Assembly: GCA_012931725.1 (NCBI GenBank)
Contig: CM022946.1
Span: forward strand, 76,193,880-76,257,879
Direction: 5' to 3'
Source: Litsea cubeba
Lineage: Eukaryota; Streptophyta; Magnoliopsida; Laurales; Lauraceae
DNA: 64,000 bases
In this document: positions 21,810-33,850 of the stretch, piece after piece
Layout: each line of letters opens with the position of its first letter
Numbering within the stretch: position 1 is the stretch's first letter
Notes under the pieces: model-generated
Database searches by the model: none
What the model was told of the DNA's origin: nothing
The model's input: only the letters and a program-made list of their open reading frames with translations
Program-made: the position numbers and the translations under genes

Positions 21810-24800
21810 ATGCCTCCGAAAGCTAGGAAGGGCGTAGAGTCCTCGCGAGCAGCGCTCGAGCTGCCACCACCGTCGACGGACGTCCCTCCTCAAGGGCGCT
21901 CCCGCACGGTGCATGGCACGTCCGCAGGCGAGGGCCGCTTAGGCTCTCAGCTCTTTGTCGAGTTCCCCCTCCAAGAGGGGCTCGAGGCCTCGATCTCAGC
22001 AGAAGAAGTCATGCCACCCAGACGCGATGAGCGTCGGCATGAACGTCCTCGGAAGGACAAAGCCGTGGCCGTAGGAGAGACGCGCCACGTCCAACCCCCC
22101 TGCCACTGGAGGGGTTCTCGAAGCCCAAACTGCTCTCCTCCAGAGGCAAGAGCAGCTGATTCGCGAGCTCCAGCAGCAGCTGAGGGCAGCGCAAACTGCC
22201 TCCTTGAGGCAGGTCTCTGAGCCTCAAGGGAAAGGGGGGGACGCCCCCAGCCGGGCAGCCCAGCCTCCCCGCAAGGACCTCGGAAACCATCTGGACCATA
22301 AGCGGAGCCAGATTCGTGACGAAGGCTCGAGCAACAGCCGGAGTCATCATAGCCGCGATGGCCGAGCTCATAGCCATCGTAGCCCGAGCCACTCCAAGCG
22401 AAAGCCCAGAGCTCAGACCCCAGAGAAGGACGATGAGCAGGAGCGGTTTGACAAACGCGTCAGATTGGCTCTCCAGCACAACCTGGACGTGCGTGACCAG
22501 AAGCAGATCTGTGGTCACACTGAACTGGGGGGCTCACCCTTCACAAAAGAGATCGAGCGCACCCCCTTGCCTAGAAAGTTCTCCGTCCCGCGGTTCGTCC
22601 CTTATGACGGACTGTCCGACCCATCCGCTCACCTCCGACACTTCTCCCAGAAGATGTCCATCTGGGGGAATGAGGGTCACCTGAACTGCAAAATCTTCTC
22701 CTCCAGTTTGGGTGACCTCCCCCTGAAGTGGTTCTGTTCTCTCCCGGAGAAGTCCATTTCGAGTTGGAAGGAGCTCCAGCTCTCCTTCCTGAAGAAGTTC
22801 CAAGCCTACAGCGTCGTCCCCAAGAAAGAAGGGGACCTCCTCGCCCTGAAAATGAAACAGGGGGAGACCCTCGCCATCTTCGCCCAGCGATTCTGGGCGG
22901 TCTACAGCCAGATTGAGGGCACCAGGGAAGAGATAGCAATCTACGCCTTCCAGCATGCCCTGATCCCCGGCCACGACTTGCGGAAGGACTTGGCCGGGAA
23001 TCCCCCAGAATCCATGCCAGAGTTGATGTCCTGGGTAAAGCGCTTCATCGCCCAGGAGGAAGACGAGATCCGAGCCCGGGATCAGGACGGGCATCCGGAG
23101 CTCGAGCAGAAGAGTGGCCAGCCTCGGCAGAGAGGCGGGAGGCCCTTCCAGAAGCAGGAGCCCAAGCAGGCCTGGGCCTCCAATTCGGCGAAGCCTGCGT
23201 CGACCAGGTCTGGGGGCGCCTGGAAGCCCAGACCTTCCTCCAGCGCCAGTCAGAGCGTCAACGTCGTCTTCAAGGAGCCGATCTACCGCATCTTGACCAA
23301 GATCAGGTCCAAGCCGTTCTTCAAGTACCCTCAGCCCATGAAGAATGAGCCCACCTCCGGCAGCCGAAGCAAGCTCTACTGCTCCTTCCATAGGGGTAAC
23401 GGGCACAAGACCGAGGACTGCAAGACTTTGCAGTGGTACCTGGAGAAGCTGGCCGAAGAAGGCCACATTCCAGAGTTCGTCAAGGCAGGTGATGCCGGCG
23501 GCAGCGAGGGCCGGATTCACCAGAGCGCAGCCCAGGCTCCCGACAGTGAGGATTCAGAGAAGATCATTAACGTGATCCATCTGGCGTCCTCAGCTCCCGC
23601 TTCCTCGTCCCGGGGCAGCTCCCAGGCCCGTGCCGAAGCCAGGCGGGCTTCGCACGCGAAGGAAGTAATGAAAGCCGAACTCGCTCCGGCATCCAAGAAA
23701 GCCCGCCGCGACCGACCCGCCATCTCGTTCTCAGACAGAGACCTTGAGGGAATCCAGCTCCCTCAAAACGACCCCCTGCTCCTCACCATGAAGCTGAGAG
23801 ACTTCACAGTGAAGAGGATCCTCGTCGACTCCGGCAGCTCCTCCGAAGTCCTCTACTACGACTGCTTCAAGAAGATGAAACTCTCCGAAGCAGACCTCAC
23901 GGAGGTCCGTACACCCCTGCTAGGGTTGTCCGCCACGCCAGTCTACCCCAAGGGCAGGATTACCCTGGAGACCCGAGTTGGCGGAGCCTCCGTGATGGCC
24001 GACTTTCTAGTCGTGGACGCCCCTTCTCCCTACAACGTCATTTTGGGCAGAACATAGCTCCCCAAGTTAGAAGCAGTTCCTTCTTCCCTCCATCAAAAGC
24101 TGAAGTTCGTCCTTGAGAACAAGGAGGGCAAGATGGAAGTAGTCACAGTGGAGGGAGATCAGCAGCAAGCCAGGCAGTGCATGCTGGCCGCAGTCCCAGC
24201 AGTGAAGGAGCCAGAGCGCGTCAACCTCGCCGAGTTCGAAAGAGGCCTAGACGAAATCGGCCGCGATCCCGAGAAGAAGAGCATTGAAGACCTGGCCGAG
24301 GTCAGGCTGAACCCGGCAGACCCAGACAGGTTCTTCCTGGTTGGCACCCAGCTGCCAGACGAACAAAGGGCCGAACTCTCACGGTTCCCGATGCAGAACG
24401 TCAACGTCTTCGCTTGGAGCCCAAGTGAAATGCCCGGGGTCGACCCTGAGGTCATGTGCCACAAGCTGAATGTGGATCCCGACCACAAGCCGGTAGTGCA
24501 AAGAGCCCGTAGGACAGGGCTGCAGCAGACAGATGCGGTCGTCGAAGAGGTCGACAACCTGCTAAAGGCAGGAGCCATCCGGGAAGTCCAGTACCCGGTG
24601 TGGCTGGCCAACACGGTGGTGGTTAAGAAGAAAACTGGAAAGTGGAGGGTGTGCGTGGACTTCACAGACTTGAACAGGGCCTGCCCTAAAGATAGTTTCC
24701 CCCTTCCAAAGATTGACCAACTGATCGACGCCACCGCCGGTCACGATCGGATGAGCTTCCTCGACGCCTACAGAGGCTACCACCAGATCCCGCTCTACGA

Positions 24801-24956
24801 GCCTGATGAGGAGAAAACATCATTCATAACCCCCCGCGGCACTTACTGCTACAAGGTGATGCCCTTCGGGCTAAAGAACGCGGGGGCAACCTATCAGCGC
24901 CTCGTCACGAAAATGTTCCAAGCTCAGCTCGGCCGAACGGTAGAGGTGTACATCGA
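21810..24956 (+). pseudogene. Element B gag-protease-RT, 5' half, interrupted by C
   Basis: Starts MPPKAR. One extra C in the C-run near 22097-22103, compared with A, shifts the frame. The original frame resumes in a segment read from about 22104. An in-frame TAG at 24055-24057 falls at the Trp after the protease-like ILGRT motif. Gag, CxxH...GHKTEDC motif, protease DSG and RT motifs, including the catalytic Asp of FLDAYRGYHQ, are present. The frame then runs into element C within YIDD, at base 24957. The remaining domains continue at 42299. Confidence 0.9.
24952..24956. repeat. Left target-site duplication of element C (ATCGA)
   Basis: ATCGA is repeated at 42299-42303. Both lie in the codons for the Ile-Asp of YIDD in B's reverse transcriptase. 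Confidence 0.93.
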
Positions 24957-27279
24957 TGATGGACCGCGCTCCAGATGCCCGGGTTCCTACCGAGGTCGGC
25001 GGACGTGGGAGTCCGTTTGGTTCCGACCCTTTCGTAACCAGGGGGCAAAGGGGCGTGCATCAACATTTCTTTTTTTTGTGGGTGTGCCAGATTTTCTATT
25101 TTTACTTGGAATTGCAAGTGGTGATCCGGAGATCAACCTTCGCAAGTAAAAAGGAAATCAACTTCTTTCAAGCTTTCCATTGCACATATATTTAAGAAAA
25201 GAGACATTTTTCTTGGTTTGCCGTGAAAGGCGATTTTTTTGGCATTTATAGCCGATTTTGGCGTTTATAGCCGATTTTTGGCATTTATAGCCGATTTTGG
25301 CGTTTATAGCCGATTTACAATCCTTATCAACAATGAAAGACAAGAATTGTGATTTTTGTCTCTTTTAAAAAAATACAAACTACAATGAAAAGCAAGAAAA
25401 GGAGGATCTAACTTCTCAGGAGATTGTGGGGGACCCGTTTAGATTGACGGTCGCAAGCCATATGTGGGCTTCGCCATCATCCATGCAGATGAGAACAGAG
25501 GATGCTATTGATTCGCTTGGCTTGGCTATAACCTCAGGTTTTTAGAGGACAAAGACCAAAAGGAGGTCCTATGTCCAATAAAAAAGCCGAGTAGACGGGC
25601 TGAAAAGCCATATCTAAGCCCTTGGAGGCAGGAGGAGAAGGCAAGGACCTTGGGGGGGGGGGGGTACCCCCCAAGGGACTTTTGTCACCTTGTTGCGGTG
25701 GCCGGTGTAGAACTTCCGCAGAGTTTTCTCTCTTTTTCCTTTCTCTGGATTTCTGTGCTTCTGTCTGTGATTTTCGTTGTCTGTCTGCTCTCCTTTCTTC
25801 TTGAAGAGCTCTCCTATTTATAGGCTTTTAGGTAGCCTTTTAGGAGAGTTTATGGGCTTTTATTGTCATTAAGCCGCATAATGGGAGGAGTTACAAAATT
25901 GAATTGTTTATTTTGTAACTCCTTTTTCTTGGCTTCTGATTGGCCGGAGGAGATTGAGGGCTTTTAATCGCCTTTAATCGCCATGATGGGAGGAGTTTCA
26001 TGGGTTAAATGCCATGAATCTCTTGACTTGTAACTCCCGAATGCTTGCTTCTGATTGGGCCGTCCAAAGAAATGGATTAATGACTGTAATAAAGCTAGTC
26101 AATTAATCGCATTAAGTGGTCGCCGAGCAGCTGAAGAGTCGCGGGCCGTGCCACGTCTTTTGGGATTCTTCTGTCGATGATCATCGATGGATCTTCATGT
26201 AGATCGACATCAGATGATCATGTAATTTCAGGTGTTTGTTGCCAACAGCGGGTCGGTGCCATCTGTCCTGTCGATTTCTCGATCGGTCGGGTAGAAAGCA
26301 CACTTTTTTTTGGTTGACCGGGTGGCGATCAATATTGTTTTCGATACTTTTGATGATTGACCCGTGTTTTGGACGGATGTCAGAGGACTTGGTGTCTCAA
26401 AAGCATGAATTTTGGAAAGTACCAGAGGCTGGGCTCCTCGAATCGCGAAAAAACGACGAAAACCGGGGTTTCCGGGGCTTTCCCGGCGACCCCGGGTTCC
26501 AAGGTCGCCGGCGACCCTGGCCCAGGGTCGCAGGGGTCTGCGACCCTGGGGGGTTTTTCCCCCCTTTCGTGTCCCGTTTTGCGTCCGTTTTTGCTGTTTT
26601 TCGATTCTTTTTCTCTTCTAGTACTTTTCCTTGACATTTTGACCATTTATTGGCCTAATTTCTTTGTAGGAAACCTAATGAGAATCCTTGCATTTTATTT
26701 TGCAAAGTTTCCAATTTCCTGAGAAAGCCGAAGACTTTGTCGCGCAGAGCTGCCGATTTTCCGTCAGAAGCTGAAACTGGGCCAAACGATGTCGGAATGA
26801 CCTGAAATTTGGTGTGAAGCCTCCTGAGCAATAAATAAGACCAACCATAGGCTTTTGTTTGAGTTTTGAAGCCGTTTGGGGTCCTATCACCTGTGGACTT
26901 GCTTTTTGTCGCGATGAAGATGTCGCGGTTTGATGTGCGGTCAACCGATGTCCGATTGACTTGAAATTTGACAGGGAACCTATTGGAGTCATTTTAAGAT
27001 GATCTATAGGCTCTGTCTTGGAAACCATGGTCCCGGAGAGCTTTGCCGCCGAGAGGCCTGATTTGGCTGTCGGAGAAGCGAAGTTAGGCCAAATGATTTT
27101 GAAATGGCCTGAAACTTCTTGTGTACTCCTCTTTTGGCTGTCTGGAAGAATCTTGCAGTTTTTGTTTGATTCTGACAAGATTTGATTTTTGGAAGCAGCA
27201 TTGCCTATTTATGGCAGGTTGCGACTTCATGTAGCTCTTTGGATCTTGAAAAGGCAAAGTGACATTTTTGGTGTCAACA
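24957..27279 (-). repeat. 3' LTR of element C (2,323 bp, left copy)
   Basis: In sense orientation TGTTGACACC to GGTCCATCA. The minus-strand TATA box is at 25815-25822. It contains the hairpin G tract (25648-25675), the GCCGATTT minisatellite and the GC palindromes also found in D. Confidence 0.92.
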
Positions 27280-27294
27280 AATGCCCCCTCGAGG
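27280..27294 (-). other. Polypurine tract of element C
   Basis: CCTCGAGGGGGCATT in sense orientation, next to the 3' LTR. Matches D at 6181-6191. Confidence 0.8.
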
Positions 27295-28300
27295 TACAGC
27301 GACGAGTTGCTTAACTTTTGTAGTCGATGTGCCTCGAAGAGATTTTTGAAGGAGAGCCTGTGACTTGACCAAGAGTCTTTGAGCAGTCTTTCTTTTTGGT
27401 ATTTGTAGCCTTTTGAGCTTCCAGGGGAATTTTATGGTGGTGAAAGGGATCACGTACCATCTCGAGGCAAAGTTTTGAAGATGACATCAGGGATGTGGAT
27501 TTGGGTTTTGACCTTGTGACCTAACAGGCTATATGTGGCAGGTTAGGGGGTCGGGTTTGGTTTTGATCGTGTGACCCAACAAGCTGTATGTGGAATGTTG
27601 GGGGACAATTTTGGTTTTGATCTTGTGACCTAACAGGCTGTATGTGGCAAGTTAGGGGATCAGGTCTTGGTTTTTGGTTTTGGTCTTGTGACCTAACAGG
27701 CTGTATGTGGCAAGTTAGGGGACCAGGATTTGGTTTGATTTTTGTGGAATGTCAATTTCAAGATTTTGGCTCAATTTGGTAGATGAGGCTGGATGGTTTG
27801 ATTTTTTGAAGCTCATGGGGGCTTGGAATTTTCTTTTGTATGGTCCAATCAACTCAAAAGAGGCATGGAACCATTTTTGTATGCTCTTGGTAAGAGGGAT
27901 TTCTCTTTGACTAAAAGCCCAAAAAATTTTCTTTTTTTTTTTTTTTTTGTGTGCCTAGGTGGTCAAACCTGGCTCATATGGGCTAACCCATGGGACCTTA
28001 GGCTTTTGAAATGACTTAGATCTCATATGGTGTCATTTTTGTAAAGAATATCCAAAAATATCTCATTTGGATAGAGAATATCTAAGAATATCTTTACTTG
28101 GAGAGAATCTCTCATTATCCCTTTATTTTGGGATAGAATATCTCAAGATATCTTTCTTTTGGGAAAGAATCCGTCATAGATTTGGGAGAAAATCCTTCAA
28201 GATATCTTTCTTTTGGGAAAGAATCTTTCTAATCTCTTTCTTTTGGTAAGGTTACTAATTAGTAACACTTACCTCTTTCTTCTTTCCTTCTTTGGTTTGC
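27295..28300. repeat. Non-coding spacer with two tandem-repeat blocks (element C)
   Basis: Inverted counterpart of 5095-6180 in D. Copies of a CTGTATGTGGCA motif lie at about 27500-27740, and copies of an AGATATCTTTCTTTTGGGA motif at 28060-28245. No gene seen. Confidence 0.75.
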
Positions 28301-28307
28301 TCTCCTC

Positions 28308-28446
28308 TATAAAAGCAAGGAGAAGGTTGGATCGCTTGCTCTTATTACTTTCTTTTGCAATAATCTCAAGAGGGCTTCAAGACCAAAAGTTCTTCTTCTT
28401 CAAGATCTTCAAGACTTTTCTTCTTCTTCTCCATCAATGGCTTCAA
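28308..28446 (+). pseudogene. Promoter and first coding exon of the PMD antisense gene, body missing (element C)
   Basis: TATAAAAG at 28308-28315, a leader nearly identical to that of D, then ATG at 28437 with the same 10-base coding exon and GTAAGT donor. Downstream, an intron-like T-rich tract and the GC palindromes follow (to about 28710), but no exon 2-5 sequence is found before the integrase end at 29267. The gene body has been deleted or replaced, so no full product can be made from this copy. Confidence 0.75.
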
Positions 28447-29266
28447 GTAAGTTCTCCCTTTTTTTTCAAGAAAACTCCATTGTAGGAAAAAATAAAGTTC
28501 TTTCTTTTCTTTTCTTCTTTTTTTTTTCTTTTCCACGTGTTTGCCTCCCTCCCCTTTTTTTTTTTTACACGGGTTTTTTTTTTTTTTTTTTTTTTGCTTT
28601 CTTTTCTTTTTTTTTTTTTCATGTTTTTTTTGTTTTGTTTTTTTTCTTGTGGGCCGTACGGACAGATCCGTACGGATCTGGCCGTACGGCCACGTGGCCT
28701 GTGGGCCAGCCCTGTTTTTTTTTCTGTTTTTCTCCTTTGAAATTTGGGTTGTGGATATCAACTGAAATGTTGCGTTTCCACGGTTTTGGATTTTGCAAGT
28801 ATCGACGAAATGTCGCTTCCCTGCGATTTTGGAAGTGTCGAACGTGGTTCGCTTGCTTCCGATTTGTGCGAGTATCGACTAAGCGTCGCTTCCTCGCGGT
28901 TTTTGAAAAACCTTTTTTTTTTTTTTTTGTTTAAAGACATGAGGGTCATAAGTTTTGACCTAAAACCACTTTGGCGGTAAAAGGCAGGGTGGACTAGGGT
29001 GGAAATCCCTGAATCCGGATTTTGTTTCAAACCATGAATTTTGGGTTCAAGGGTTGAAAATTTTGGTCAAGTTAGGGAAAGGTTCCTAAACTTGGATTTT
29101 CTTTTTTTTTTTGAACAATGAAACGATGAAAGTAAGCATTGTTTTAGATTTCTAGAAATTTCAATATTTGACATGAAAATTCTAAAAAAGGGTGGGTTTA
29201 GCGAGCGTGTACCTGGAAACCGGTTTTGGCCGTACAGGCATTGCTCTTACCCAGTTGGGTAAGTCT
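28447..29266. other. Remnant of antisense intron 1 and unassigned spacer (element C)
   Basis: T-rich intron remnant with the GTACGG palindrome island at 28650-28710. Then about 150 bp of short diverged repeats around TATCGACGAAATGTCGCTTCC-like words (28790-28890, described loosely), then AT-rich DNA. No coding signal. Confidence 0.5.
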
Positions 29267-32200
29267 TCAAGGGTAGTACCGCTTTAAGAACTTGCCGTTG
29301 ATGGGCAGCATACATCTGTCACCTTTCATGTTTAGGAGTGCATATGCGCCGTTAGAGAAAACCTTGTCGATGACGTAGGGTCCCTCCCATTTTGGCTCAA
29401 ATTTGCCTTTGGACTTGTGAGCGAAGACCATTGGTCTTTTTACCGCAAGAACCAAGTCACTCTTTTGTAGGCGCGTTGCCTGACCTTTTTATCGAAAGAT
29501 CCTGACATACGTGCTTGGTAAAGTTCAATGCTTTGTTGAGCTTCGAGCCGTTTCTCATCGAGATTGTCCAGCTCATGGAGTCGCAATTTGACATTTCTTT
29601 CTTGAGTCATATCATTTTGCAAGGATACCCTCAAGGAAGGAATTTGTACTTCCAAGGGCACGACAGCTTCGCATCCATAGACCAAGGAAAATGGTGTGCT
29701 ATGGGTTGGTCCTCGAACGGTGGTTCGATAGGCCCACAAAGCTTCAGACATTTTGTCGCTCCAGTCTCTTTTGTGATTAGAGACCATTTTTTTGAGGATT
29801 TTGCAGAGTGTCTTGTTGAAAGCTTCTGCTAACCCGTTTGCTGCCGGATTGTATGGAGTCGAAGGACAGCTTTGGATTTTGTATTTATCGCAGAACCTGT
29901 AGAATCGATGATCCCGGAACTGTGGCCCGTTATCATGGATGAATCTTTTGGGTATGCCGAAACGACAAATGATGTTGGTGCGCAGGAACTGAAGGACTGA
30001 TGAGGTCTTCATTTCGTTAAATGCAAATGCTTCTGACCACTTGGAGAAGTAATCCGTAGCGGCGAAGATGAAGCGATGACCTTTGCTTGAAGGGGGAGAA
30101 ATAGGACCTATGATGTCCATACCCCAGGCTTCGAAAGGCCATGAGATCGCTGTAGGATGCAGCCATTCTGGAGGCATGTGAATGTAATCTCCATGAACTT
30201 GGCATTGTTGGCAGCGCTTAGCAAATTGCATTGCGTCAGCTACCATGGTAGGCCAGTAATATCCTAACCTTTTTATCTGATCATAGAGCTTAGGTCCAGC
30301 CTGATGAGCTCCACAAAGACCAGTATGAACTTCTTTGAGTGTTTCTTCAGCCTCTTGTTGTGACAAGCAGCGTAGAAGTACTCCGTTGAAGGATTTCCTG
30401 TAAAGGATTTTTGAAGGAATATCCAAATGGAAGCTTGGGGTTCGCCTTTGGACGCTTACCCGTTCTTTTGGATCTTCAGGTAGGATTCCGAACATAATGT
30501 AATCAATGAACGGATCCCTCCAGTCGCCAATTGAAGTTTGAAGGATTGAAATCCGACTTCCGACCACTTGGTGGCATTCAGCAACTGCTTGGTGTGTGTT
30601 AAGAGGAGGAAGGATTCTCCTTTCGCACACTGTGATTTGCATGTTTTCCCCTTCCTGGATTGCCATGGATGCGGCAAGTCCGGCTAGGGCATCTGCACGT
30701 ATGTTTTCACCTCTACGAATGTGGGTGATGTGACAGATGTCAAACTTTTACAGAAGTGATTGTGCCTTGTTGTAGTAGGGCAGCAAATCTGGCTTCCTGA
30801 CTTCAAATTTCTGATTCATCTGGTTGACGATCAGTTGAGAGTCTCCAAAGACTTCCAGCATGGTGATACCGGATTCGATGGCGAGTTCCAATCCTAAGAT
30901 CAGAGCTTGATATTCAGCTGCATTATTTGTGCCTGGTTCCAGTAGCGAGAAAGCGTGTGGAATCATGTATTTGTCGGGGCTAACAAAGAGGATGCCAACT
31001 CCCGAGATCAGCTGTCTTTTTCCATCTGTCCTGGTTGCACCGTCAAAGTACATGTCCCAGGAGGCACTTTGTGAGAAAGTCTCCACATTGTAGACTGGTT
31101 CGTCTGGGAGATCATCTCTGAGTGGAGAATCTTTAGGCAATGGATGCTCTGCGAGGAAGTCCGCTAGAGCTTGCCCTTTGATTGCTTTTTGTGGTACATA
31201 CTTAATATCAAATTGTGACAGAAGGATGGACCATTTTGCCAGTCGAGCATTGAGAGAACCTGCCTTTGTGACAAGGACCTTCAAGAGGTTGACCCTCGAG
31301 ACTAGGTAGACTGTGTTGGAAAGCAAGTAGTGACGCAGCTTTTGTACGGCGAACATCACTGCAAGACATTCTTTTTCGACTGGAGAGTAGCGATGCTCTG
31401 CACCTACTAGCAAGCGGCTGAGGTAATATAGAGCAGCTTCTTTTCTTTGATCATTTTCTTGCGCAAGCAGAGCTCCCAGAGAGTGATCAAGGGCTCTTGT
31501 GTACAAGATGAATGGTTTTCCAGTGGTAGGAGCAGCTAACACTGGAGGTTTTGTCAGGTATGACTTGATGTCTTGGAAAGCAGCTTCACAGTCAGCATCC
31601 CAGACAAAGTTTACACCTTTTTTCATCAACCGAGAGAATGGACGGCATTTCCCCGAAAGATTGGAGATGAACCGTCTGATGTAGGCCAATCTCCCTTGAA
31701 GCCCTTTGAGTTCTCTCAAGGTTCTTGGAGAGGGCATTTCTAGAATGGCTTTGACTTTTATGGGGTCAAGCTCTATTCCAGCTTTCCGAACTAAGAATCC
31801 GAGGAACTTACCCGACGAGACGCCGAAGAAGCATTTCAATGGATTCATTCGCAGTTTGTGTTTGCGAAGCCGGAGGAAGACTTCTCGAAGGTTTTCGAGA
31901 TGATCTTCTTTTCTTTTGCTTTTGACGGCGAGGTCATCAACGTAACATTCAACCGTCTTGTGCTGCATATCTTGGAATATTTTCATCATAGCCCTCTGAT
32001 ATGTGGCACCAGCATTCTTCAAACCAAATGGCATGACAGTGTAACAATACACGCCAAATGGGGTTCGAAAGGATGTATGTTTTTCATCCTCAGGATGCAT
32101 CTTTATCTGATTGTAGCCAGAGAAACCATCCATGAATGTCATTCGCTCGAATCCACAGGTATTATCAATCATTACCTCTGGTATGGGGAGCGGAAATTCA

Positions 32201-33792
32201 TCTTTTGGGCATGCGCCATTCAGGTCTCTATAATCAATACAGACCCTGATCTGCCCATTTTTCTTTGTCACGGGGACAATGTTGGCCAACCATTCAGGAT
32301 GTTGTTCCTCACGGATGAAGCCGACGCTTTTGAGTTTTTGAACTTCTTGTTCAATTTTATCCATCACATCTGGACGGAATCTTCTTTGGCCTTGCTTGAC
32401 AGGCTTGATGTCTTCTTGAAGATTGAGTTTGTGAACTGCTATTTTGGGGTCTAAGCCTGGCATTTCAGCGTAAGACCATGCAAAGCAATCAACGAACTCA
32501 CGAAGAAAAGCGATATACTCGGGTAACTCATCATCCTTTATATTCTTGCTTATGAATACAGGACGTGGGTTATCTGGTGTTCCCAAGTCTATCTTTTGAA
32601 CAGGATCTTCTGTTGGAAGGTTCGAAGGTGGTTCCTCCACAATATTTTCGGAGGCTTCCAGCTCAACGAAACCTTCTGGGGTTTCAAGGGCATTTCCAGA
32701 CCAAGGTTTTGTTCCTTTCCACGGGTCTTCTTGATCGGTAATTTTCCCAAGGCTTGCTATGAGATGATCCCAATCGCCTGTTGAAACCGAGTCGAAGTAG
32801 GCTACTTCTTTTGGAGATGAGGGTTCTTCTGGGTCAGAAGTCCACACGTCTGTGCCATCGGACAACTCCTCTTCATTTTCGGAGAAATCGTGCCAATTGG
32901 ATGAGCTTCCTGGATCTTTGTCAGGTGACTCATCAAAGAGATATCCAGGGAGATCGATGTCTTCATGGACTTGAGATGTTGAGGCTTGGTCAGTATATTG
33001 ACTTTTAAGCCTTTGTGTCAACTGTCTCAAGGGAGTGTCAGGATCATACCCTAACCCGTGTGAAGACTTTTCTACATAGCCGTAGAGTCTCCAATCTTCC
33101 AGCTGGCTTTTGGTCAAGACGGGCCCCAATGGCGTGAGAATACCGCGTCCTTCTCCCAAACCGACTGGGTTTTGAGCGTCATAACCCATTTTCTTCATAA
33201 TAGCTTGTGCCACAGAACTGTATAAGGATAGTTGAGGCGTACCTTTATTTTGGAAAGGTTCAAGCATGGAGTTTGATGAAGAAGCATCCGATCTATGGAA
33301 GAAGATCGGCTTTTCCTTTGTTGAAGTTGCTGGAACAACGAAGGAAGCTGACGTAGGATCTTCTATGTCAGAAGTTGTCTCCATTGGAGTGAGAGCAGGC
33401 TGAACTTGCTGAGTGTCAGCTTGGCTTGACGATGTGTCGTCTTCTGGCTCTGAATCCGAGTCCGTGTCTTGCATGATAGACACGAAAGAGACAACAAATT
33501 TGCCCCCAGGCTTTTGTTTTGCCTTCTTCACTTTAGTTGTGATGACCAAAGGCTTTGAAGATTTGAGGGAGATGATGAAGGGAGTTTGGATGCTCTCTTC
33601 AGATTTACCGGATGGTTTGTTTTCTTCCGGTGATTGTTGAGGAGCTTTGCCTTTATCTTTCTGGAGATTTTCGGCAAAGGATGCTGTGTGCTTTTCCTCT
33701 TCTTCTTTTTCACCTTCATACATCTGTGAGTCTGCGAAGTGGACTTCTTTACCTTTGAAGGGTTTTCTGTCCGCAAAGACTCGATGTATCAT
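29267..33792 (-). pseudogene. Element C pol: G-patch-like, RT, RNase H, second RNase H, integrase; broken
   Basis: Read leftward from 33792: an acidic linker, a G-patch-like segment (KKMGYD...GLGEGRGI), RT with FMDGFSGYNQI and YVDD, RNase H, a second RNase H (YFDGATR...TNNAAEYQAL...GDSQLI), then integrase with HTGLCGAH...CQQC and a complete D, D, E set (MDIIG, HDNGPQF, GLAEAFN). The frame is broken by TAA at 30748-30750 inside the second RNase H and by a one-base loss near 29470 that moves the integrase tail to the frame ending at 29267. All catalytic residues I could check are kept, so the damage is recent. Confidence 0.9.
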
Positions 33793-33850
33793 GCCGTCGT
33801 CGCCAACAAACTTGATGCATTGATGTAGAGTTGAAGGGACAACACCATTC

